The notes under the pieces: generated by a model
Databases searched by the model: none
The model's input: the letters and a program-made list of their open reading frames with translations, nothing else
What the model was told of the DNA's origin: nothing
Part shown: one piece after another, positions 55,568 to 64,000 of the stretch
Position numbering within the stretch: position 1 is the first letter of the stretch
Layout of the letters: each line of letters starts with the position of its first letter
From: Onthophagus taurus
Lineage: Eukaryota > Arthropoda > Insecta > Coleoptera > Scarabaeidae
NCBI RefSeq assembly: GCF_036711975.1
Contig: NC_091966.1
Span: forward strand, 42,415,501-42,479,500
Length of the DNA: 64,000 bases
Direction: 5' to 3'
Translations under genes and position numbers: made by a program

Positions 55568-56763
55568 TCACGACGCATATTTCGTATAAAAATAATTAAC
55601 ATTTTCGCTCAATTTATTTTTATAATACGCTAAATAATCAAAAAATAAATCTTTATCAGCAATCATATCGCTGATATTCTTTACAACCTTACTAACAAGT
55701 TCTCCAGTCTCTTGGTGGTATTTACAAATTTGTTTCCCAAAGTCCAAGGCGGGTTTTTGTGCCTCAGTTGGCAAATTTTCCACCACAAAATTCCACTTAT
55801 TCTCCAAATTCTCCAAACATTTCTCGATTACATCATGCTTAAAAGTACTTCCAACGAAAATGATCATCATTAAAAAAACCATCCAGAAAAGGCCCCCTAA
55901 AAATCGTCGACAACAGGATTTCCCTTGCTTTTTCTTTTCCACTTTAGAATTACCGCTTTTCCTTAAATTTCCAATGGAACTAACTTTATTATAATTACTT
56001 AATCCACTTTGAATTTCTACATTTTCTTTAGCTTTCTTTTCAATTTTCTTTTTCTTCTTTTTCTCTTGAATTTTCAACTTTTGTTCTGCTTGTTCTTTAG
56101 CCATTTTCGACTGTTGCCTTTGTTCTTCGCGTTTTTTTAGTTCAACGTTTAAACTATCATTGAACTCAATGAAAAACTTGACTACCTCAATAGCGCAACG
56201 CTGACACTCAGCCTTGTCTAGACAAGGGCCTGTTATCGCCTTTATCGATGGCGGTAAGGGGTTATCTTTTAAATCTAACCAACGTAGTGCTTTCAATTTG
56301 TGAAAACTTAACGGTAAAAATTCTATTTCATTTTTATATAAGTCTAAGTGTCTTAATTTGGTTAAATTTCCAAAGTCTTCTGGTAATATCCTGAGTTTGT
56401 TCTTGCTTAAATCGAGTTTTGTTAAATGTGTCAATGTAACAAAATTATTCTGTAACAAATTGGATTAATTTTGAGAAATTTAGAAAGATTAACTTACCGG
56501 TAATTTTATTAAATGATTGGTTGATAAATCTAAACTGTGGATGTTTCTTATGGATGCCTAAAATCGTATTAAATTAAAAATGTTATATTTACTCTTCACT
56601 TGATAATAAATAAATACATTTTCAAGATAAGATAAAGCTAAAATAAGAGTCTACTTACAATTTCTTTAACAGGAACATCTTGCAATTCACATAAACTAAG
56701 ATCTATCTCACCATCATTAATTTTATCCTTTAAATTAAGTTTTGTCCCTGTTCCTTTAGACAT
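55568..56763 (-). CDS. LRRC59: leucine-rich repeat-containing protein 59
   Basis: Exons 56763-56659, 56557-56498 and 56449-55568 join in phase 0 to give 348 residues. The start MSKGTGTKLNLKDK and the first block DLSLCELQDVPVKEI match vertebrate LRRC59. About five leucine-rich repeats follow (LDLSTNHLIKLP, LDLSKNKLRILPEDFG, LDLYKNEIEFLP, LDLKDNPLPP), then a conserved Cys pair region (CLDKAECQRCA), a charged coiled coil (about 159-200), a basic stretch, one membrane helix (about 238-258) and a lumenal tail. The family is a tail-anchored-like ER protein that binds ribosomes and helps import of some cytosolic proteins into the nucleus. The protein is intact. Its first exon and promoter are duplicated upstream. 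Confidence 0.93.
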
Positions 56764-57423
56764 ATTGTGTACGTGTAATAATAATTAAAAAATTAATTAA
56801 CGAAAACTTTTACTGTTCAACGTGGCACTCGTCAAATTCGAAGATAGAAAGCGAATACAAAACATCAAACACAAATTTGACAGATGAAGTATTAGAATAC
56901 TGCTTTACCGATAATTTCGTGTTTATTTACAGCGACCTCTGTTTTATAAAATATCAAATTTCAAACTCACCACCACCAAGTTCATCTAACACGTCCAAAA
57001 ATTTATCATAAAGTTTGTTCTAACGACACTTTTGACTGATTTTGACCTTTATTACTACTTAACTTTTCAATATACGCGTCAGTACTATCAATCAGCACAT
57101 TAAATTTACAATTTCGCACTAACGCCATCTTTAATTTGCGGTCTGTTTCAAATCGCAATATTTAAATGTATAATATTTGTAAATATGTATAATAATAATA
57201 TTTGTAATTTAATACAAAAGGTAAATCATAAAATTCGCATAATAAATTTTAATTTTAATAATTTTTAACTAACGCCATCTTTTGCTCGTCGATCAAGTAA
57301 GCCTAACGTCAAAAGTCAAATTTAAAGCCTTCGTACTTATCACATTTAAAGATACTAATTTGATAGATGTCGTATTATCTACTTTACGGATAATTCCGTA
57401 TTTAAAAATAAGAGGCTACTTAC
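56764..57423 (-). promoter_or_regulatory. LRRC59 proximal promoter, first copy of tandem duplication
   Basis: The flank upstream of exon 1 is repeated upstream of exon 1b. Shared words include ACAGCGACCTCTGTTTTATA and TTCAAACTCACCACCACCAA. A third, partial copy of the middle part occurs at about 58075-58165. Confidence 0.5.
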
Positions 57424-57528
57424 GATTTCTTTAACAGGAACATCTTGCAATTCACATAAACTAAGATCTATCACACCATCATTAATTTTATCCTTTAAAT
57501 TAAGTTTTGTCCCAGTTCCTTTAGACAT
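57424..57528 (-). CDS. LRRC59: duplicated LRRC59 exon 1 (exon 1b)
   Basis: This is a second 105-bp copy of LRRC59 exon 1 with start codon, intact frame and donor (GAAATC|GTAAGT). One residue differs clearly (Glu19 to Val). It lies in a tandem duplication of roughly 770 bp: 56651-57300 corresponds to 57418-58060, including the 5' flank. If transcribed from its own promoter it could splice to exon 2, giving a nearly identical protein. Confidence 0.7.
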
Positions 57529-58167
57529 ATTGTATATGTGTAATAATAATTAACGAAAACTTTTACTGTTCAACGTAGCACTCGTCAAATTCGAAGATAA
57601 AAAGCGAATACAAAACATCAAGCACAAATTTGACAGATGAAGTATTAGAGCACTGCTTTACCGCTAATTTCGTGATTATTTACAGCGACCTCTGTTTTAT
57701 AAAACATCAAATTTCAAACTCACCACCACCAAATCCTTCTAAGTGTACAAAAGTTTATCATAAAGTTTGTTCTAACGACACTTTTGACTGATTTTAACTT
57801 TTATTACTAGTTAATTTTTCAATATACGCGCGCGGACTATCACTCAGCACATTTTAAATTTACAATTTCGCACTAGCGCCATCTTTAATTAACGTTCTGT
57901 TTCAAATCACAATATTTAAATGTATAATATTTGTAAGTAGGTATAATAATAATATTTGTGAAATGTATTTGTAATTTAATACCAAAAGTAAATCATAAAA
58001 TTCGCATAATAAATTTAAATTTTAATAATTTTTAACTAGTCGATCGTGTAAGGGTAACGTCAAAAGTCAAATTTAAAAATACAAATTTGACAGATGTCAT
58101 TTTTAGAATACTACTTTAGTATTTATTTTCAGCGACCTTTATTGTATAAAACATCAAATTCGTACTT

Positions 58168-58455
58168 ACCACTGAAGAGAATTTAATTTTCCCGCTAAAA
58201 CATCGGTTAAAATCGAGCATGTGTGTCCCCGATTGATCCCAGGAGTCGCAGCAGCTGCGCAACACCACCACTGGCACCTGTCAGTTTTATTTTGATCCAA
58301 GTTCGATCGGGATTGTCTATTGAAAACGCGTAACCAGCTCGTTTCCACACGCATTTTCAAATTAAAACGTGCGTGCCATCCTCCTGAGATGCTCCGTTAC
58401 CATCTGCGATACGAAAATCCACCTACTTAACTGAAAAGTACCGAACGCATACGGT
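58168..58455. other. GC-richer segment with splice donors on both strands
   Basis: This about 290-bp segment stands out from the AT-rich surroundings. On the minus strand an open frame from 58360 runs to a donor (TTCAGTG|GTAAGTACG, about 58168). On the plus strand a donor (GCATACG|GTAAGTTTG) lies at about 58455. It could be the original distal first exon or promoter of LRRC59 or of another gene to the right. No protein is recognised. Confidence 0.3.
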
Positions 58456-59204
58456 AAGTTTGATTTAACTTATTAATCAAAATGTACCAGCCAGCAGCTG
58501 TATCTCTTGAAGGATTTCTTATAAATAAGATGTTTTTTTGTATGAAATGGATTATTGTGAAAAATGAAATCGATTTTTGCTCGATCAAGGTGAAGTTTTA
58601 GGGAAGATATCACCCAAAAGGTGATTCTTTTAGTTGGAAATGATTGTAAAAGATTTCGTAAATTTAAATATTGAAGTGTTTTGGTTCGTTTAACCTTGAC
58701 TTGTTTTGTGTTCAAAATCGTTCATGTCAACGATCAAGAGTTCACGCTTTAAGAAGGATTTTAACGGAGATAAGATATTATTGTATACTGACAAATTAAA
58801 TTATGTACATACATATATAATACAATACTTATTTACAAGACTATAACTATGTAGATATTAAGTTTATTCAACTTTGAATTAATTCTAATTGTTGTTTTAG
58901 TTATTACAATTGTAATAAGTTTGTAATAAGTTGTTGTTTTAGAATTGTATGTAATTTAAGACGATTTGTAACTATTTTGAAGTAGATAATTGGGAAACCT
59001 CTTTAATTATTTTAAACAGAAATTAATATTAATAATTGTTGCTATTAACTCAATCAAATTTATTAAAATATCGATTACATATCGAAAAGGTTATCAACTT
59101 ACGATTTTGCATTAGAATTGCGTCAAAGTATATATTGAGAAATAAAACGGTAATTGAAATAATTTTAATAGGTAAATGGGGTTTCATCCATATTGGTATG
59201 TTAT
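58456..59204. other. AT-rich intergenic stretch
   Basis: No gene or repeat family recognised. Confidence 0.3.
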
Positions 59205-59261
59205 ATGTGTTTTTTTAAAAATAAACAATGTTTATACTCCAATATATTTTATAAATTTATT

Positions 59262-59299
59262 AACTCTACCGGTTTCGGCCTAGAGCATCGTCAGGAGTC
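59262..59299 (-). ncRNA. hammerhead-ribozyme-like motif
   Basis: Minus strand: ACTC, CTGACGA, a short stem-loop, GAAACCGGTA, GAGT. The ACTC/GAGT stem I is perfect. Core bases are complete. Confidence 0.6.
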
Positions 59300-59440
59300 T
59301 CGTTGTATAAGGTTGAGGTTAGGAAACACATTCAAATTTTGATATATCATTAATGAACTAAACTTAGAAAACGAGAATTGGGATGTAGTAGAATTGAATG
59401 TACATTTAAATGTGTTTCCTAACCTCAATCTTATACAACG

Positions 59441-59475
59441 AGACTCCTGACGATGGTCTAAACCGGTAGAGTTAA
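59441..59475 (+). ncRNA. decayed hammerhead-like motif
   Basis: Same layout as 59262-59299, but the GAAA core has lost its G and neighbouring bases (CTAAACCGGTA), so it should be inactive. Confidence 0.4.
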
Positions 59476-59530
59476 TAAATATATAAAATATATTGGAGTA
59501 TAAACATTGTTTATTTTTAAAAAAACACAT

Positions 59531-60204
59531 GAAATAATTTTAATTAATTTTTGCTTTACTTAAAGTGTTTATATTACTGATTTAAAACTCTTTACTTAAC
59601 CCGTTAAGTAAATATAATTTCATTAAATATGGTACTAATCGTTTTTGTAGCAATTTCGTATCATTATCACTACCGACAGTGTTATGATATGATTTAATTT
59701 TCAACAATGTGAAATGTGTTGAGTGACTAACGAAGCGGATATTTATCAAAAGGAATTTCCTGCATGGCTCTATTGTTGTTCGTTGGTGCGTATTACCGAA
59801 TCGATTCATTTTTTTTTCAAGTGGAGAAAGAGTATATTTAAAAATGGAAAGGAAGGAAGCGTGAAGCCTTGTTTAGTACGTAAACGACTCGTGACTCTAA
59901 AATTAAAATCGGTTTTTAAAACCAATTGTATTCTTCAAATGGTATCATATTGTCAGGCGAGTCATTATTACAAACGTGATGATTATTTTGAAATTGATAA
60001 AAAACAATGAACTGATAAGATATTATGGCTTGACTATTCAAAGACAACATTTTGAGTTTGTGGGATATATGAGCTAAGAAAGTTGAGCAAAGTAGTAGTT
60101 CCGAATAGTTCTGAACCTTTTTGCGCATACATATATAAGTATGCGCGGAAAACAACTACCTATCATATAAGTTATAAAAAGAATCGGCGTCAATTTAATA
60201 GCAA
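59531..60204. other. intergenic stretch with one perfect short hairpin
   Basis: At about 60122-60148, TGCGCATAC and GTATGCGCG can pair around ATATATAA. Nothing else is recognised. Confidence 0.3.
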
Positions 60205-60345
60205 ATTGGATGAAACGGTGGAATATGCAGATGACCTTATCATCATTGGCAGATGAATAAAAGCGACCAAGGAAACCTTTGGAATCTTCGAAACTGCTGA
60301 AAGAGAGGAAGGACTAAGAAAGAACAAAGACAAAACAAAGATATC
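60205..60345 (+). pseudogene. RTE-type reverse-transcriptase catalytic fragment
   Basis: VEYADDLIIIGR contains the catalytic YADD. An in-frame stop follows, then AEREEGLRKNKDKTK. Only about 45 codons remain. Confidence 0.6.
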
Positions 60346-60379
60346 GTGTTACAATTGGAGACTACAACTTCTAAGCAGC

Positions 60380-60931
60380 ACTTTCCATTTGTCTCTATGC
60401 AGATGACACGTCTGTTATTAACCAAGGAAATGATATTCAGCAACTTAAAAATAAAACACAAACATCATTAGCCGATGCAAAAAAATGGTTTGACATGAAC
60501 AAAATGAAATTAAATGCAAATAAAACCAAAATACTAACTTTTTCTACAAAAAGAGACAAAGACATTGAAATTTTCTAAGCATTATACTGTCCGAAACATT
60601 AACGTGGTCGGACCATGTAACAAACTTAAAAAGAAAATTATCAAATTCAATATACTGTATAAAGGTTATATCTACAAATGTACCGACAAATGAAACAAAA
60701 AGCGTCTACTTCTCTAACGTATGGCATATCTATCTGGGGAGGGTCAAATGATATGTACGACATATTTAAAATGCAAAAGAAATGATACGGATCTTGTCAT
60801 ACTTACCTGCCTAGTTAATGTTCATACGAAGAAAGACACATTGCCCAAGAACGAAGACCTACATATCTACAACATGCGCCATTGAAGCAGTCTGTTAATA
60901 CCATATCACAGAATCAAAAAATCTCAGAATA
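60380..60931 (+). pseudogene. Jockey-like LINE reverse-transcriptase fragment
   Basis: LYADDTSVINQGND with the catalytic YADD, then KKWFDMNKMKLNANKTKILT and LTWSDHVTNLKRKLSNSIYC in shifted frames. The fragment continues beyond the palindromic insertion at 60932-61720 as YISVKLYNALPSKIKEL (61739-61830). Confidence 0.7.
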
Positions 60932-61028
60932 ATATAAGTACGAAGGCTTTCACGGCCGGTGTGAATTAAACTAAGATTAGAACTAAAACTAGAAACTTTC
61001 GGGTTTTGCCGTGCGTCTTTTAATAAAA

Positions 61029-61073
61029 TGTTTGACGTTTCGGATGCCATGTTGCAACCTTCTTCAGAAATTG
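61029..61073 (-). ncRNA. hammerhead-ribozyme-like motif, left arm
   Basis: Minus strand: CTGAAGA, stem-loop with GG/CC, GAAACGTC. Stem I (ATTT against AAAC) has a mismatch. Confidence 0.45.
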
Positions 61074-61602
61074 GTTCGAAGTGACGAGATCAAAAAATCG
61101 GTAATTATATATAAGTCGGAAAAACTAATTAATAATCAGTTAACGCTAATTACTAACTAATTAATAACTAATTGCGTCGCGTCCGGTGTGAGGCGGGAAG
61201 AGGTCTTCGTGTTCACCACCATCTTCCATGTTCTGCTAAGCTGAGAGGGATGTAAGGCTGAAGAAGATCCAGCAGTCGGCGGTTGCGGAACATTGCCATG
61301 CAGAGGGGCACCGAATAGACTTCGAACAAACAAAGGTGCTGGCTAGGGACAACAGATACTGCCAATGACTGACAAGAGAAGCCATAGAGATTCACCGACA
61401 TAATAATAACGTCAACAGAGAGGATGGCTGGGAGCTTAGCAGAACATGGAAGATGGTGGTGAACACGAAGACCTCTTCCCGCCTCACACCGGACGCGACG
61501 CAATTAGTTATTAATTAGTTAGTAATTAGCGTTAACTGATTATTAATTAGTTTTTCCGACTTATATATAATTACCGATTTTTTGATCTCGTCACTTCGAA
61601 CC

Positions 61603-61647
61603 AGTTTCTGAAGAAGGTTGCAACATGGCATCCGAAACGTCAAACAT
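61603..61647 (+). ncRNA. hammerhead-ribozyme-like motif, right arm
   Basis: Plus strand: GTTT, CTGAAGA, stem-loop with GG/CC closing pairs, GAAACGTC, AAAC. Stem I (GTTT/AAAC) is perfect and cleavage would fall after the C of GTC. Stem III is only ACGT. Confidence 0.55.
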
Positions 61648-61849
61648 TTTATTAAAAGACGCACGGCAAAACCCGAAAGTTTCTAGTGTTAGTTCTAGTT
61701 TTAGTTCTAATCTTAGTTTAAATCTCAGAATACTTTAAACTATATATCGGTCAAATTGTACAATGCATTGCCATCAAAAATAAAAGAGTTGAATAACAAA
61801 AGGTTCAAACAGACAGTTAAACGAATATTATTGGAGGCCTTTTGGCCTT

Positions 61850-62265
61850 TTCTCTTGAAGATGTCTCTAAGTTTCCCGTAGGTTGCCCATATGAGTGTGA
61901 TCCTTTCGCTTGTTTGATTATCTTTCGATACACGAACCTCATAGCCATGATATACATAGCAATTTTAATTTCTCCTCGTTGATATTTAGCCTAACTCCTG
62001 CACACACCTCCTTTAAGTCGTTCAGTATTAGTTTAATCTCTCCAAGACTATCCGAAATAAGAACTATACCGTTCGCGTAGCGCAAATTAGTTAGGCATTT
62101 GCCATCAATGTTTATGCCTTTTTGGGTCCAATTCAGTTGTTTAAATGCACTCTCCAGGGCTGTAATGAATAATTTGGATTCAACAGTGTATCGCCTTGTT
62201 TTACTCACAATTAGTACTTTACTACTTCTAATCTCTTCAGTACTTTCATGCAATTTTACCGTCAT
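61850..62265 (-). pseudogene. RTE-type LINE reverse-transcriptase fragment
   Basis: SKLFITALESAFKQLNWTQK, then GINIDGKCLTNLRYANGIVL with the catalytic YADD changed to YANG, then LNDLKEVCAGVRLNINEEKL. A further piece at about 61870-61920 resembles the next polymerase segment. The altered catalytic motif and stops show it is dead. Confidence 0.7.
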
Positions 62266-62439
62266 TGTAGCATTCTTGTAGATTTTATAAATAAGTTTGG
62301 TATATCGATAATTAACATAGCGATATCACAACTTGAAGTGCTTGCAAAACTGCCATCAACTCAATTTAAATTATGGTTATGGTTAAATTCAGTTATATCA
62401 TTTAATAGATTTTCATGTTCATTGCTCTTTATGTAAAAT

Positions 62440-63232
62440 TTTTCCCATATATCCATTTAGTCAGTATTTTAAGAATTTTCAAGTTGTTTAGGTCAGTTGT
62501 ATGTTTGTGTTCTGTAATGTGTTTGAAAAATGTGGAGTTATGTTTTGAGATATGTTCTTTGTATCTCGTTTTTGGACTTCTGCCGGTTTGGCTTATGTAA
62601 AACATATTACAATCGCCACATTCAATTTTGTATATACCGCTTTTTTCCCAATATTGGAACTTATGTTTGTTGTTAATTAACGATTGCCCAAGGCTGTTAT
62701 TAGATCTAAAAGCGGGTGTTATATTATGTTTTTTGTATTTAAAATTCTTTTCCAGATAAGGATGGTAAGGTAATACTGTATACTGGTTTCTAGCTCAGTA
62801 TCTGGGATATATAATATTATTTATATTGTTCCTGTATATTCTATAGTAGATGTTTTGTAATTCTGAAAAAGTGTAATCATTATCTAGGCCTATCTTTAAG
62901 ATCTTTTTCAATTCAACATTAAAGGATTTGTCGTCCAGAGGTATATTAATTAAATGGTTGAATAGAAATCTGAAGGCAGCTTCCTTATGTGGTCGATAAT
63001 GAGAAGAGTTATTTGGGATAATACAGTCTGTTGTTGTATCTTTTCTGTAGATGTTAAAGTTAAGTGAACCATAAATGGAATCTTTATGGATCGTTATGTC
63101 CAGGAAGTTAATTTTATTATCCCTCTCAAGTTCATTGGTGAACTTTAAATTGCAAATGTTATTGAAGATGTTATTTAATGCATGAAATGTTGCAGCATTA
63201 CCGTTGTAAATAATTAGGATATCATCTACATT
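62440..63232 (-). pseudogene. Penelope-like element fragment (RT end plus GIY-YIG)
   Basis: From 63232 leftwards the minus strand reads VDDILIIYNGNAATFHALN, INFLDITIHKDSIYGSLNFN and IYRKDTTTDCIIPNNSSHYR. Then, at about 62440-62640, CGDCNMFYISQTGRSPKTRY and EHISKHNSTFFKHITEHKH, the Penelope GIY-YIG endonuclease. Its 5' part is cut off by the LINE to the right. Confidence 0.8.
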
Positions 63233-64000
63233 ACATTACATTACATTACATAGAATACATATCGGGTAGGCGGACCAACCAACCTTGCACCGCGACCCTA
63301 AGGATCTATTGTACCCCGATAGATATCATTATCAAATTTCACCGTGCAGTCCAATGCTCTTAACGAACATTAATACCTTGCTCGGCGAAAGGTTATTCAG
63401 ATCTTTTGAGGAGATAAACTGCGACCCAAAAATCGAGAATCTGATACGGTTAACGGCAGGGCAGTGGCATAAAACATGCTCAACCGTCTCTGCTTCCTCC
63501 GCACATAGTCGGCATTCAACATCGTCGGCTAAACCCAACAAGTTGAGGTGTGCTTTTAATCGGCAGTGCCCAGTAAAAACACCCATTAGAACTTTTATGC
63601 TACTACGGGCAAGTCCTAAAATATTCCCGGGTCTCATTCCAGGAGAACTGGTCCACAGTAGGCGAAGTCTCTCTTCAGCCCACAGTCCAATCCTATATTT
63701 GGCCATCGCAAATGATACACCAACTGCTGGTTCCGGTTCCACAAACGCTTCAGCGCTGCCATCTCGTGCTAGCTTATCTGCCGCTTCATTGCCAGCAACA
63801 CCAGAGTGACCCGGGATCCAGATCAGAGAGACTCTGTTATCACAACTCAGTGTGTTTAATGTTCTCTTACAATCATTAACCAGAGCCGACACCGTTTTCA
63901 CGGCTTGCAGCGCCTGGAGAGCGGCTTGACTGTCTGAGAAAATTCGTACTGTCATGTTCTTCACCCCTCTTTCAAGAAGGATTTTAGCACCCATGTCAAT
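63228..64000 (-). pseudogene. LINE 3' end with RNase H domain, extends past window
   Basis: The minus-strand frame (63994 to 63332, open to the right edge) contains VRIFSDSQAALQALQAVKTV, VSLIWIPGHSGVAGNEAADK and a C-terminal Cys-His region (CRLCAEEAETVEHVLCHCPA), so RNase H and the terminal zinc knuckle of an I/LOA-type LINE. After the stop the element ends in a tandem TGTAA tail (63228-63251), typical of such LINEs. The visible 220 residues are uninterrupted, so this is the youngest-looking coding relic in the window. Confidence 0.8.

Larger units (their letters stand above)
59205..59530. mobile_element. Penelope-like terminal-repeat remnant (inverted pair)
   Basis: Two inverted segments of about 130 bp (59205-59335, 59398-59530) share CTTATACAACGAGACTCCTG and TTAATAAAT. 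They face each other across about 60 bp with no coding part between. Both carry the hammerhead-like motif, intact on the left and decayed on the right. Confidence 0.65.
60932..61720. mobile_element. 789-bp foldback element with 12-bp target duplication
   Basis: AATCTCAGAATA flanks it at 60920-60931 and 61721-61732. Arms of about 275 bp (60968-61245 and 61438-61717) are nearly perfect inverses: each reads outward through a CTAATCTTAGTTTA end and inward through a hammerhead-like motif and a run of TTAATTAGT words. It interrupts a LINE fragment. No protein is encoded. Confidence 0.8.

Noticed and set aside
59723..60010. 95-residue open frame as a gene
   Set aside because: There is an overlapping open frame on the opposite strand, AT-rich composition and no known similarity. 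Chance is the simplest explanation.

Overview
The window is AT-rich, intron-bearing animal DNA dense in transposons. The gene content and short introns (48-101 bp where repeats have not invaded) indicate an insect. The UDP-glycosyltransferase exons look most like beetle genes, but the species cannot be named from sequence alone.

Host genes, left to right: (1) a minus-strand gene of unknown function (447-1446, with a possible further exon reaching the left edge); (2) divergent from it, a seven-exon cGAS-like receptor (cGLR, Mab-21 nucleotidyltransferase fold) at 1828-18421, whose first intron of 14.9 kb is filled with repeats; (3) single-exon THUMPD1 at 25519-26322; (4) a UDP-glycosyltransferase locus at 35859-48541 with two alternative-looking first exons (35859-36692 and 42954-43787) and one set of three downstream exons; (5) LRRC59 on the minus strand at 55568-56763, whose promoter and first exon are duplicated in tandem (second copy of exon 1 at 57424-57528). 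All exon junctions given here were read by eye from GT/AG sites and checked for reading-frame phase. No transcript data were available.

Repeats: family A tandem repeat (about 539 bp) occurs at three loci (2.1-9.9 kb, 18.6-20.6 kb, 44.4-47.2 kb), with the same leader and trailer sequences at more than one of them. Family B satellite (about 283-286 bp, about 31 copies) fills 26.4-35.2 kb and contains a 3108-bp duplication of 11 monomers. Both families share a core around GTTTGGACTCATTTTA. A PIF/Harbinger-like element at 21.0-25.1 kb carries an expanded 144-bp minisatellite built of 21-bp subrepeats. Several elements with long terminal inverted repeats sit at TA sites (4.4, 12.5, 13.5, 37.2 and 38.3 kb). 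Penelope-like element pieces with hammerhead-ribozyme-like motifs lie at 9.9, 50.3-52.0, 59.2-59.5 and 61.0-61.7 kb. Broken LINE, Tigger/pogo, mariner and piggyBac-like remnants fill most of the remaining intergenic space, most densely from 48.7 to 55 kb and from 60 to 64 kb.

The genes do not form an operon-like pathway. They are neighbours: innate immunity (cGLR), tRNA acetylation adaptor (THUMPD1), xenobiotic conjugation (UGT) and an ER ribosome-binding membrane protein (LRRC59). The points most worth following are the dsRNA-sensor gene with hairpin-rich intron 1, the UGT variable-first-exon layout, the duplicated LRRC59 promoter/exon 1, and the satellite families built from a common core.
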